From Serratia sp. PL17 (GTDB lineage Bacteria > Pseudomonadota > Gammaproteobacteria > Enterobacterales > Enterobacteriaceae), in contig NZ_JAFIBY010000008.1 in the NCBI RefSeq assembly GCF_017832355.1, forward strand, positions 219,352-283,351: a DNA stretch of 64,000 bases, read 5' to 3'. The position numbers and the translations under genes are program-made. Below, piece after piece: positions 21,834 to 33,284 of this stretch; positions within the stretch are counted from its first letter, which is position 1, and each line of letters starts with the position of its first letter. The notes under the pieces were generated by a model. The model saw only the letters and a list, made by a program, of their open reading frames with translations, was not told where the DNA came from and made no database searches.

Positions 21834-23030
21834 ATGTTAAGGGTGGAGATGCTCAGCACCGGTGATGAGGTGTTACACGGGCAAATTGTAGATACCAACG
21901 CTGCCTGGTTGGCTGACTATTTGTTCCAGCAGGGCATGCCGATGAGCGGCCGTGAAACCGTGGGGGACAACCTCTCCTCTTTGATCGAGACATTGCAGGA
22001 GCGCAGCCATATCGCCGATGTTCTGATCGTAAACGGGGGGTTGGGGCCGACCAGTGACGATCTCAGCGCCCTGGCGGCGGCGACAGCCTGCGGCGTTGAG
22101 CTGGTTGAGCAAGTGGAATGGATGGCCCGCATTGAGGCCTATTTTGCCGAGCGTGGTCGGCCAATGGCCGCCTCCAACCGTAAACAGGCGCAGATCCCGG
22201 CTAACGCAGAGATGCTCGACAATCCGGTGGGGACGGCCTGCGGTTTTGCCTTGAAACTGAACCGATGCATGATGTTTTTCACGCCGGGGGTGCCATCTGA
22301 ATTTAAAGTCATGGTCGAGCAGCAGATTGTGCCGCGTTTACGTGAGCGATTTACGCTGCCTGAACCGCCGCTGTGCCTGCGCTTAACCACCTTTGGCACG
22401 TCTGAAAGCGATCTGGCTGCGGAGCTGGACGGCATGCCGTTGCCACCTGATGTGGTACTCGGTTACCGTTCTTCCAGCCCGATTATTGAACTGAAGCTCA
22501 CTGGCCCGGTGACCCAACGTGCGGCGATGGAACAGGCGTGGGAAAAGGTTCGCCAGGTCGCCGCTGACAACACCTTGTTTGAAGGCACACTGGGTTTGCC
22601 TGCGGTGCTGACGCAGAAGCTGACCCAGCAGGGGTTGAAGCTGGCGTTGAGCGAGCAGTTTAGCGCCGGGTTGATCAACCTGCAGTTGCAGAGTGAAGGT
22701 GCACCCTTGGCCGGTGGCGAGTTATTGCCGTCGCACTGTGTAGAAACGCTGGAAACCACGCTGGCGCGTGCGCGTTCGCTGGCTGAGCTGACCGGGGCGC
22801 AACTGGCGTTGGCCGTCAGTGCCATGCGCGGTGATCAGGTCAGCGTGGTGCTACATACGCCGAAAGGCGGTATGGGCCAGACGGTGCGTTATCGGGCTGC
22901 ACGTCACCATTTACGGCTGCGGCAGGAGTCGGTCGCCATGCTGGCGTTGGACATGTTACGACGTTGGCTGAACGGTGGGCCCGTGTGTGGCAAGAACGCT
23001 TGGCTGGAAATCGTCGAGAGTATTGAGTGA
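21834..23030 (+). CDS. yfaY: CinA-like protein YfaY
   Basis: YfaY belongs to the CinA family (398 residues). The N-terminal MoeA/MogA-like domain has STGDEVLHGQIVDTNAAWLA and VNGGLGPTSDD, and the C-terminal part is a degenerate CinA/PncC-type domain. Related CinA proteins act on nicotinamide mononucleotide or ADP-ribose; YfaY itself has no firmly known role and its C-terminal domain looks poor in amidase residues. ATG 21834 with GGGAGA upstream is the best start; GTG-type codons 15 bases earlier are less likely. Confidence 0.88.
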   Translation: MLRVEMLSTGDEVLHGQIVDTNAAWLADYLFQQGMPMSGRETVGDNLSSLIETLQERSHIADVLIVNGGLGPTSDDLSALAAATACGVELVEQVEWMARIEAYFAERGRPMAASNRKQAQIPANAEMLDNPVGTACGFALKLNRCMMFFTPGVPSEFKVMVEQQIVPRLRERFTLPEPPLCLRLTTFGTSESDLAAELDGMPLPPDVVLGYRSSSPIIELKLTGPVTQRAAMEQAWEKVRQVAADNTLFEGTLGLPAVLTQKLTQQGLKLALSEQFSAGLINLQLQSEGAPLAGGELLPSHCVETLETTLARARSLAELTGAQLALAVSAMRGDQVSVVLHTPKGGMGQTVRYRAARHHLRLRQESVAMLALDMLRRWLNGGPVCGKNAWLEIVESIE

Positions 23031-23035
23031 TGCGC

Positions 23036-23066
23036 CGAATGGGGGATTTTCCCCCATTCGTTTTTT
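23036..23066. terminator. Strong terminator after yfaY
   Basis: CGAATGGGGG-ATTTT-CCCCCATTCG is followed by TTTTTT. The T run overlaps the stop codon of the convergent monooxygenase gene. Confidence 0.9.
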
Positions 23067-24267
23067 AGGCTGCGGGAACAGTGCCCAATGATAGCCGCGC
23101 CGATGCCTGACGCGATAACTGCATAGCGCGTTGCGCACGGTCCCTCATTTCCTGCTCATAGCCCCTCAATGCCGCGATGCCTTGCTGTACGGTCCTGGCG
23201 CTGCTCAGGCAATCAGCCAGGTTGGCGGCATCAGCCAGAGCGGTATTCGCCCCCAATCCACCCGCAGGGCTCATGGTATGTATGGCGTCACCCAAGAAAC
23301 TGACCCGTTCATTGGGCCATTGCGGGATATCCTGTGCGATATAAACGGGGCGGGCGCTTAGCGAAAGAGGGGCGCTTAGTGCCAGTAATGCCCGTAACTG
23401 CGTGTCCCAGCCATGGGTGAGCGCGAGTATCCGTTCTTTTAGCTCGATGCCGTTATCGGCTAACGCGCCACCAAGGCGTGATGACGTGCCAATGAAGGCC
23501 CAATAAAGATAATTATCTATCGGGCTGAGTCGGCAACGAGGCGCGTATTCTGCCGCTAATTGTGGCATTGAAGCCTGAAATATCATCGGCTCAATCACCA
23601 GGGTAAAACCCTCGGCGAAAACCACGGAAACCTTTTGCAGCCAGGCCGACGCGAGTTGGGCTTGCGTTTCTACGGTTATTGGCGTTTTGCCATAGAGCGT
23701 GATGGTATCGCTATCCACTGGCTCTGCCTGAGGCAAACACTGTTTGCGCACCACTGAATTTATGCCATCGGCCGCAATCAGCAGATCAACTCGCATCTTT
23801 TGCCCTTCTGCCAATTGGAGTTCAATGCCCTGAGACGTTTCCTCAAACGCGCTTAATGCTTGGCCGAAACGCACATGATCTTGCAGGCCATCAAGAAGAA
23901 TCTCCCTTAGCGTTTGCCGATTAACCGCTAGATCGCCGTTGGGCACTGCCATTTTCACTTTACTCGAGGGGAGCCAATGTTCAGGGCGGCGATGATGAAG
24001 TTGGTTGAGGAAAGGATCCAGCAAGCGGCTTTCACCCAGATTTTGTGCGCAAGTCGCGCAGAAAAGTTGGTATTGTTCAGCCGACAGGCATCGGGCAAGT
24101 GCCTGTTGGCCTGTGGGATCGACGCGTAGCCGATAACCTTGATTGCGGATCTGCGGTGTGGCATCGCGCTCAATAATCACGACGTCGATACCGGTTTTGC
24201 GCAACCCTTGCGCAAGACACAAACCGCCTAGCCCGGCCCCTACAATTCCAATGCTGAATGTTGTCAT
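23065..24267 (-). CDS. FAD-dependent monooxygenase
   Basis: This 400-residue flavoprotein belongs to the p-hydroxybenzoate hydroxylase-like class A monooxygenases. The N-terminal dinucleotide-binding motif GAGLGGLCLAQGL is followed by the ER pair in VVIIERDA and the second FAD motif FLGDAIHTMSPAGGLGANTALADAANLA. The substrate is not apparent. It is divergent from an AraC-type regulator 150 bases away that probably controls it. The end overlaps the yfaY terminator. Confidence 0.85.
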   Translation of the reverse strand: MTTFSIGIVGAGLGGLCLAQGLRKTGIDVVIIERDATPQIRNQGYRLRVDPTGQQALARCLSAEQYQLFCATCAQNLGESRLLDPFLNQLHHRRPEHWLPSSKVKMAVPNGDLAVNRQTLREILLDGLQDHVRFGQALSAFEETSQGIELQLAEGQKMRVDLLIAADGINSVVRKQCLPQAEPVDSDTITLYGKTPITVETQAQLASAWLQKVSVVFAEGFTLVIEPMIFQASMPQLAAEYAPRCRLSPIDNYLYWAFIGTSSRLGGALADNGIELKERILALTHGWDTQLRALLALSAPLSLSARPVYIAQDIPQWPNERVSFLGDAIHTMSPAGGLGANTALADAANLADCLSSARTVQQGIAALRGYEQEMRDRAQRAMQLSRQASARLSLGTVPAA

Positions 24268-24420
24268 GACATCTCTCCATATGTGTTCTTTTCTATTGAG
24301 ATCGTGAGCGTATTGCCGTGACGCTCTGGAAAGATTTCATTATGCGAGTCATGGCAAAAGCCGATATAACGGCATATGGACTATAAATAGTGATTAATGG
24401 CCAATGTGAGGGATGAAAAC

Positions 24421-25215
24421 GTGCAGTATCAACATGACTTCAGCGAATGGTTGGCGGGGCCATCGTTGATTGCACTTGGCGGCGATGATGTGCCAGATAC
24501 GGAGTTCCGGCTCGGCACGCGTGAGTACGACTGGCATCAGCATGCTCGCGGTCAGGTGTTTTGTGTCGAGACGGGGCTGATTCACGTTCAGACTGTACAA
24601 GGTTCCTGGGTACTGCCGCCGCAGCGGGCAGGATGGATCCCGCCAGGGACAGTGCATAAAGTGCAAGTTTGCGGTGCTCTGACCGGTTGGAGCCTGCTGA
24701 TCACGCCAGACGTTTGTGCTGATTTGCCATCAGAGCCCTGTGTCATTGGCACCAGCGAACTTCTCAGGGCCTTGGTCAAACGGGCGGTGACGTGGGAAAA
24801 ACACGACGTGTTGCAACCCGAACAAGAACGGATGGTATCCGTGATGTTTGACGAAATACGCCGTGCACCGGATGAACCCCTCCATTTACCGATGCCGCGG
24901 CATCCTCGCCTTACTCGCATTCTGCGTGCATTACTGGAAGAACCTGGCAGTGATCGTTCATTAGAGGAGTGGGCAAAATGGGGGGCGATCTCGTCGCGCA
25001 GCCTGCGGCGGTTAATGATGGCAGAAACCGGGTTAAGTTTTGCACAGTGGCGGCAACAGGCCCGATTATCCTATGCCTTGGCCCGCCTAGCTAACGGTGA
25101 GGCCGTCACGCAGATCGCGGAGGCGCTGGGCTACGCGTCGCCGAGTAATTTTATTGCCATGTTTCGCCGTGCTTTTGGCGAGCCGCCCGCACGCTATTTT
25201 ACGGGACGCCCCTAA
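24421..25215 (+). CDS. AraC-family transcriptional regulator
   Basis: The protein has an N-terminal cupin-like ligand domain (WHQHARGQVFCVETG ... PGTVHKVQV) and a C-terminal AraC double helix-turn-helix (about the last 100 residues, with VTQIAEALGYASPSNFIAMFRRAFGEPP split over its signature). I prefer the GTG at 24421 because GAGGG lies 8 bases upstream; an in-frame ATG at 24397 has no ribosome site. It probably regulates the divergent FAD monooxygenase. The ligand is unknown. Confidence 0.85.
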   Translation: MQYQHDFSEWLAGPSLIALGGDDVPDTEFRLGTREYDWHQHARGQVFCVETGLIHVQTVQGSWVLPPQRAGWIPPGTVHKVQVCGALTGWSLLITPDVCADLPSEPCVIGTSELLRALVKRAVTWEKHDVLQPEQERMVSVMFDEIRRAPDEPLHLPMPRHPRLTRILRALLEEPGSDRSLEEWAKWGAISSRSLRRLMMAETGLSFAQWRQQARLSYALARLANGEAVTQIAEALGYASPSNFIAMFRRAFGEPPARYFTGRP

Positions 25216-25344
25216 AAGGCCTCAATGCGAGTAAGGGCTGGGGTTTTACAAGGATATAGGGATTGAGGCATGTTTGAGACTGTTCGTCTTGGGCATGGTG
25301 TGGCAAGGCGGATAATTTAGGTGATTGAAGGTTATTTTTGAAAA

Positions 25345-25605
25345 TCAAATTTCCAGCTCGATGTCCGTCAGCGGCATGCAGCAGCAGGGCAGGATCTCGC
25401 CGTCATTGATAAACGCCAGCGGCTGTTGGTGATAGGTCACTTCGCCTTTTACCAATTTCAGGCGGCAGGCGCCGCAATAGCCTGAGCGGCACTGGTATTC
25501 CACTTCGACGTTGTGCAATTCCAGGACATCGAGCAGGCTGCGTTCATTCTTGGGGCAGGATAGCTGCGTACCTGTGGTACGCAGCGTCACATTGGATGAT
25601 GACAT
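25345..25605 (-). CDS. yfaE: Ferredoxin-like diferric-tyrosyl radical cofactor maintenance protein YfaE
   Basis: YfaE is a small plant-type [2Fe-2S] ferredoxin of 86 residues that supplies electrons to rebuild the NrdB tyrosyl radical. Three cluster cysteines lie in CRSGYCGAC and the fourth in the ILPCCC stretch. It begins three bases after the nrdB stop and is the last gene of nrdA-nrdB-yfaE, as in E. coli. Confidence 0.93.
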   Translation of the reverse strand: MSSSNVTLRTTGTQLSCPKNERSLLDVLELHNVEVEYQCRSGYCGACRLKLVKGEVTYHQQPLAFINDGEILPCCCMPLTDIELEI

Positions 25606-25608
25606 CGC

Positions 25609-26739
25609 TTAGAGTTCGAAGTCGCTCAGGTCGTCGGCATGCACTTCCGAGTCGATCTGGCCTACCAAATAGGAACTGACTTCCACTTCCTGCGGCGCAA
25701 CCTGGACGTTGTCGGAGACTAACCAGGCGTTGATCCACGGGATCGGGTTAGAGCGGGTTGCGAACGGCAGGCCGAGGCCCACTGCCTGCATGCGGATATT
25801 GGTGATGTATTCCACATACTGACACAGGATGTCCTTGTTCAGGCCGATCATAGAACCGTCACGGAACAGGTACTCTGCCCACTCTTTTTCCTGCTCTGCC
25901 GCCAGCACGAACAGGTCGTAGCACTGCTGTTGACACTCAACGGCGATTTCCGCCATTTCCGGGTCATCTGCACCGGAACGCATCAGGTTCAGCATGTGCT
26001 GTGTGCCGGTCAGGTGTAACGCTTCATCACGGGCGATCAGTTTGATGATTTTAGCGTTGCCTTCCATCAGTTCGCGTTCCGCAAAGGCGAATGAACAGGC
26101 GAAGCTGACATAGAAGCGGATAGCTTCCAGGGCGTTGACGCTCATCAGGCACAGATAAAGCTGTTTTTTCAGCGCACGCAGGCTGACGGTGATAGTTTTA
26201 CCGTTGACTTGGTGTGTGCCTTCCCCCAACAGGTGGTAGTAACCCGTCATCTCGATCAGATCGTCGTAGTAGCCGGAAATGTCTTTCGCGCGCTTGAGGA
26301 TCTCTTCGTTGGTGACGATATCATCAAACACGATCGCCGGATCGTTGACGATATTACGGATAATATGGGTGTAAGAACGGGAGTGGATGGTCTCGGAGAA
26401 TGACCAGGTTTCCACCCAGGTTTCCAGTTCCGGGATCGAGATCAGCGGCAACAGCGCCACGTTAGGGCTTCGGCCCTGGATCGAGTCCAGCAGCGTCTGG
26501 TATTTCAGGTTGCTGATGAAAATGTGCTTTTCATGATCCGGCAGTGCCTGATAGTCAATACGGTCACGGGAGACGTCAACTTCTTCAGGACGCCAGAAGA
26601 AAGACAGTTGCTTCTCAATCAGTTTTTCGAAAATTTCATGTTTTTGCTGATCGAAACGCGCAACGTTAACGGACTGACCGAAAAACATCGGCTCCAGTAA
26701 CTGATTGTTTTTGTTCTGAGAAAATGTGGTGTAAGCCAT
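25609..26739 (-). CDS. nrdB: Ribonucleotide reductase class Ia, beta subunit NrdB
   Basis: NrdB holds the diiron-tyrosyl radical of the aerobic ribonucleotide reductase that makes dNDPs with NrdA. The 376-residue protein carries the radical tyrosine in [15 protein letters not shown], iron-ligand helices in [13 protein letters not shown], and the [12 protein letters not shown] helix with the conserved Glu and His ligands. The C-terminal tail DLSDFEL is the NrdA docking peptide. It lies 70 bases after nrdA and 3 bases before yfaE. Confidence 0.97.
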   Translation of the reverse strand: MAYTTFSQNKNNQLLEPMFFGQSVNVARFDQQKHEIFEKLIEKQLSFFWRPEEVDVSRDRIDYQALPDHEKHIFISNLKYQTLLDSIQGRSPNVALLPLISIPELETWVETWSFSETIHSRSYTHIIRNIVNDPAIVFDDIVTNEEILKRAKDISGYYDDLIEMTGYYHLLGEGTHQVNGKTITVSLRALKKQLYLCLMSVNALEAIRFYVSFACSFAFAERELMEGNAKIIKLIARDEALHLTGTQHMLNLMRSGADDPEMAEIAVECQQQCYDLFVLAAEQEKEWAEYLFRDGSMIGLNKDILCQYVEYITNIRMQAVGLGLPFATRSNPIPWINAWLVSDNVQVAPQEVEVSSYLVGQIDSEVHADDLSDFEL

Positions 26740-26775
26740 AAGCCTGAATCCATTAGTGCCGTGCTGAATTAAGAG

Positions 26776-26796
26776 GGGCCGGAAGAGTTCCGGCCC
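26776..26796. other. Hairpin in the nrdA-nrdB gap
   Basis: GGGCCGG and CCGGCCC pair around AAGAGTT. There is no T run, so it is more likely an mRNA processing or stability element than a terminator. Confidence 0.4.
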
Positions 26797-26809
26797 GCTG
26801 TGTCAAACT

Positions 26810-29098
26810 TTAGATCTTGCAGGCGCCGCTTTCGCAATCATCATCGCCGTCTTTAGCCGGCAACAAATCTTCCTGGACATCTTCTGCACCGTCGCGGGTG
26901 TTCTGATAATACAGCGTCTTGACACCAAACTTGTAGGTGGTGAGCAGGTCTTTCAACAGCTGCTTCATAGGCACCTTGCCGCCAGGGAAACGGGTCGGAT
27001 CATAGTTGGTGTTGGCAGAAATCGACTGGTCGATAAATTTCTGCATCAGACCGACCAGTTGCAGGTAACCGTCGTTGTTCGGCATTTCCCACAGCAGTTC
27101 GTAGTCGTTTTTCAGACGCTCATATTCTGGCACTACCTGGCGCAAAATACCGTCTTTCGACGCTTTGATACTGATGTGGCCACGTGGTGGCTCAATGCCG
27201 TTGGTGGCGTTGGAAATCTGCGAAGAGGTTTCCGAAGGCATCAGCGCTGACAGGGTGGAGTTACGCAGACCGGTTTCCACGATCTCTTTACGCAACGTTT
27301 CCCAGTCGTAGTGCAGAGGCTCCTGGCAAATGACATCCAAATCTTTCTTGTAGGTGTCGATTGGCAAGATACCCTGCGAATAGGTGGTTTCATTGAACCA
27401 CGGGCAGGCGCCTTGCTCCTGAGCCAGACGGTTCGATGCCTTCAGCAGGTAATACTGGATAGCTTCGAATGTCTTGTGGGTCAGAGCGTTAGCGCTGCCG
27501 TCAGAGTAACGCACGCCGTTCTTCGCCAGGTAGTAAGCATAGTTGATCACGCCAATACCCAAAGTACGGCGGCCCATCGCGCCACGGTGAGCGGCTTTGA
27601 TTGGGTAGTCCTGGTAGTCCAGCAGGGCGTCCAGCGCACGTACTGCCAGGGTAGCCAACTCTTCCAGATCGTCCAGGCTTTCGATAGCGCCCAGGTTAAA
27701 GGCCGACAGCGTACACAGGGCGATTTCGCCGTTTTCGTCGTTGACGTCGTCCAGCGGCTTGGTCGGCAGAGCGATTTCCAGGCACAGGTTAGACTGGCGC
27801 ACCGGTGCGATCTGCGGATCAAACGGGCTGTGGGTATTGCAGTGGTCGACGTTCTGGATGTAGATACGGCCGGTTGAGGCACGTTCCTGCATCATCAGTG
27901 AGAACAGTTCAACCGCTTTCACACGTTTCTGACGAATACTGTCGTCTTGTTCGTACTGGGTGTAAAGACGTTCGAATTCGTCTTGATTGGCGAAGAACGC
28001 ATCATACAAACCAGGGACATCAGACGGGCTGAACAGGGTGATGTCCTGGCCCTTGATCAGGCGCTGGTACATCAGGCGGTTCAACTGCACGCCATAGTCC
28101 ATGTGTCGAACGCGGTTGCCTTCAACGCCACGGTTGTTCTTCAGTACCAACAGGCTTTCAACTTCCAGATGCCACATCGGGTAGAACAGGGTGGCTGCGC
28201 CACCGCGAACGCCGCCTTGAGAGCAGGATTTTACCGCGGTCTGGAAATGCTTGTAGAACGGGATACAGCCGGTATGGAAGGCTTCACCACCGCGGATCGG
28301 GCTACCCAGTGCGCGGATGCGGCCAGCGTTGATACCGATACCGGCGCGTTGCGAAACATATTTCACAATGGCGCTGGAGGTCGCGTTGATGGAATCCAGG
28401 CTGTCACCACACTCGATCAGCACGCAAGAGCTGAACTGGCGGGTTGGGGTGCGTACGCCGGACATGATTGGCGTTGGCAATGAAATCTTGAAGGTGGAAA
28501 TCGCGTCGTAGAAACGTTTGATGTAATCCAGACGGGTTTCACGCGGATAGTTGGAGAACAGGCAAGCTGCCACCAGGATATACAAGAACTGCGCGCTCTC
28601 GTAGATCTCACCGCTGACGCGGTTCTGCACCAGGTATTTCCCTTCCAGCTGCTTAACGGCCGCGTAGGAGAAATTCATATCACGCCAGTGATCGATAAAG
28701 GAGTCCATCTGCTCGAACTCTTCAGAGCTGTAGTCTTCCAGCAGATGCTTATCGTACTTGCCCATTTCTACCATGCGCGCTACGTGATCGAGCAGCTTTG
28801 GCGGCTCAAATTGGCCGTAAGCTTTTTTGCGCAGGTGGAAGATAGCCAGGCGTGCTGCCAAATACTGGTAGTCCGGCGCATCGCGCGAGATCAGATCGGC
28901 TGCAGCTTTGATGATGGTTTCATGAATATCAGCAGTTTTGATGCCGTCATAAAACTGAATGTGGGAACGCAACTCTACTTGAGAAACCGAGACGTTATTT
29001 AACCCTTCCGCGGCCCAGTCGATGACGCGGTGGATTTTGTCGAGGTTGATGCGCTCTTTACGGCCATCGCGTTTAGTTACAAGCAGACTTTGGTTCAT
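26810..29098 (-). CDS. nrdA: Ribonucleotide reductase class Ia, alpha subunit NrdA
   Basis: NrdA is the catalytic subunit that reduces ribonucleoside diphosphates. The 762-residue protein starts with an ATP cone (VTKRDGRKERINLDKIHRVI), the active-site cysteines lie in RQFSSCVLIECGDS and the NLCLEIALPT region, and the C-terminal redox pair is in CESGACKI. All match E. coli NrdA. The upstream 437-base region contains a DnaA box and a possible NrdR site (separate entry). Confidence 0.97.
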   Translation of the reverse strand: MNQSLLVTKRDGRKERINLDKIHRVIDWAAEGLNNVSVSQVELRSHIQFYDGIKTADIHETIIKAAADLISRDAPDYQYLAARLAIFHLRKKAYGQFEPPKLLDHVARMVEMGKYDKHLLEDYSSEEFEQMDSFIDHWRDMNFSYAAVKQLEGKYLVQNRVSGEIYESAQFLYILVAACLFSNYPRETRLDYIKRFYDAISTFKISLPTPIMSGVRTPTRQFSSCVLIECGDSLDSINATSSAIVKYVSQRAGIGINAGRIRALGSPIRGGEAFHTGCIPFYKHFQTAVKSCSQGGVRGGAATLFYPMWHLEVESLLVLKNNRGVEGNRVRHMDYGVQLNRLMYQRLIKGQDITLFSPSDVPGLYDAFFANQDEFERLYTQYEQDDSIRQKRVKAVELFSLMMQERASTGRIYIQNVDHCNTHSPFDPQIAPVRQSNLCLEIALPTKPLDDVNDENGEIALCTLSAFNLGAIESLDDLEELATLAVRALDALLDYQDYPIKAAHRGAMGRRTLGIGVINYAYYLAKNGVRYSDGSANALTHKTFEAIQYYLLKASNRLAQEQGACPWFNETTYSQGILPIDTYKKDLDVICQEPLHYDWETLRKEIVETGLRNSTLSALMPSETSSQISNATNGIEPPRGHISIKASKDGILRQVVPEYERLKNDYELLWEMPNNDGYLQLVGLMQKFIDQSISANTNYDPTRFPGGKVPMKQLLKDLLTTYKFGVKTLYYQNTRDGAEDVQEDLLPAKDGDDDCESGACKI

Positions 29099-29535
29099 GT
29101 GGTGTTTTACCTGTCCGTATGGTGCCCCTAAGCAGAAGTGTAGTAGCTCTGCTCAGTATGTAAACACTATATATAGGGGGTGTATGTCGGTGAGGTAACA
29201 AGATAGTGAGAAAACAGGGCGTTTGCAAGTGAACAAAAGTGGGCTAATTTGTGGATAACTTGGGGGTGAAATGTGACTTGTCTTTGGAAGTGCGCGCTGT
29301 GACTGGCGCGACAAGCTTGTCAATAAGTGGGATAAGAATTTCCCTATAATCAGAAAAACGTGATCGTTTGCCGCTTTATTAAACGTTAGAAAAAAACGGC
29401 ATATTGATCTGATTTAATATTCTTAAAAACTGTTTACAACGGTGATTTTGATCGAAAGCGGATAAATTAGGTATTTATCTTACTGTTAGCTGCGCACCGG
29501 AGCTGGCAAGCCAGTCCCGGCGCGGGACGGATGAC
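29099..29535 (-). promoter_or_regulatory. nrdA upstream regulatory region with DnaA box
   Basis: This 437-base gap has no gene; the yfaL gene found here in E. coli is absent. A perfect DnaA box (TGTGGATAA, complement of TTATCCACA) lies at 29250-29258. At 29164-29183 ACACTATATATAGGGGGTGT has the outer parts of an NrdR box. The E. coli nrdAB promoter is also bound by DnaA and NrdR, so both are plausible controls; the NrdR site is the weaker call. Confidence 0.5.
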
Positions 29536-30261
29536 TCAGCCTTCGTGCTGAGTATGTACCATATAGTTCACATCAACGTTACGACCCAGTTTGAAATGGT
29601 CGGTAATCGGATTGTAATGCAGACCAATCATGTGTTTTTCGCGTAGCGGTGTGCCATCAACCCAGCCGATCAGTTCAGAAGGGCGAATGAACTTCTTGTG
29701 ATCGTGTGTACCCTGCGGCACCATTTTCAAGATGTATTCTGCACCAACCACCGCCATCAGCCAGGCTTTGGTGTTGCGGTTGATGGTGGAGAAGAACACG
29801 TGGCCGCCCGGTTTCACCAGGTGAGCACAGGCGCGTACCACGGAGGCCGGATCGGGGACGTGTTCCAGCATTTCCATGCAGGTGATGACATCATACTGTT
29901 GCGGGTTGGCCTGCGCATGGCTCTCTACCGTTTCCTGTATGTAATTCACGGCCATGCCGCTTTCCAACGCGTGCAGCCGAGCGACCTGCAGTGGTTCAGC
30001 ACCCATGTCCAACCCGGTGACCAGAGCGCCTTCACGTGCCATGCTTTCCGCTAAGATGCCGCCGCCACAGCCCACGTCGAGCACTTTTTTGTCAAAAATG
30101 CCGCCGGCACGCTGCAGGATGTAGTTCAGGCGCAACGGGTTGATACGGTGCAGCGGTTTGAATTCACCTTCCAAATCCCACCAGCGTGAGGCAACGGCCT
30201 CGAACTTGGCGATTTCATGATGGTCTACGTTTTGCGCTTGGCTGGATGATTCTGCATTCAT
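29536..30261 (-). CDS. ubiG: Ubiquinone biosynthesis O-methyltransferase UbiG
   Basis: UbiG carries out both O-methylation steps of ubiquinone synthesis using S-adenosylmethionine. The SAM-binding motif [13 protein letters not shown] and the post-motif EMLEHVPDP are intact. The start is the ATG at 30261 (MNAESSSQ), 241 residues, as in E. coli; a 29-codon in-frame extension upstream is not conserved. An AGGAG lies 12 bases before the ATG. It is divergent from gyrA. Confidence 0.95.
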   Translation of the reverse strand: MNAESSSQAQNVDHHEIAKFEAVASRWWDLEGEFKPLHRINPLRLNYILQRAGGIFDKKVLDVGCGGGILAESMAREGALVTGLDMGAEPLQVARLHALESGMAVNYIQETVESHAQANPQQYDVITCMEMLEHVPDPASVVRACAHLVKPGGHVFFSTINRNTKAWLMAVVGAEYILKMVPQGTHDHKKFIRPSELIGWVDGTPLREKHMIGLHYNPITDHFKLGRNVDVNYMVHTQHEG

Positions 30262-30458
30262 GGGCGTATTTGGCTCCTGGTTCTCGTTGCGCGGATTATA
30301 CATGTTCCGGCGCAGCGCCGTCTGCGCCGATGCATTTTTACCGCACATATATGCACAATTTCAGTTAAAGAGCGGCGGTTATTTTCCCGTAAAGCGTGCT
30401 TTGTGATATAGTTTTACACCTTTGCCACTATGGCAGCGGGCAGATGAATCATTAGTAG

Positions 30459-33125
<2,667 letters not shown>

Positions 33126-33162
33126 GTTGTAGGGGGCGTGTCTCCCCTGTTGCATTGGTATG

Positions 33163-33194
33163 AAGGGCCTGGCAGCGATGCTAGGCCCTTTTTC
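33163..33194 (+). terminator. gyrA terminator
   Basis: AGGGCCTGGCA and TGCTAGGCCCT form a stem with one mismatch around GCGA, followed by TTTTTC. Confidence 0.85.
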
Positions 33195-33284
33195 AGTTAT
33201 ATGGTTTAATTACCAAACCCAAACCAGAGATACCGTCTCTGATATGAATTCGCTGGTCGCCACTTACTTCTGTATGGTATCCGA

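Noticed and set aside
29099..29535. Possible degraded yfaL autotransporter between ubiG and nrdA
   Set aside because: E. coli has yfaL here, but I find no frame or motif left in these 437 bases.
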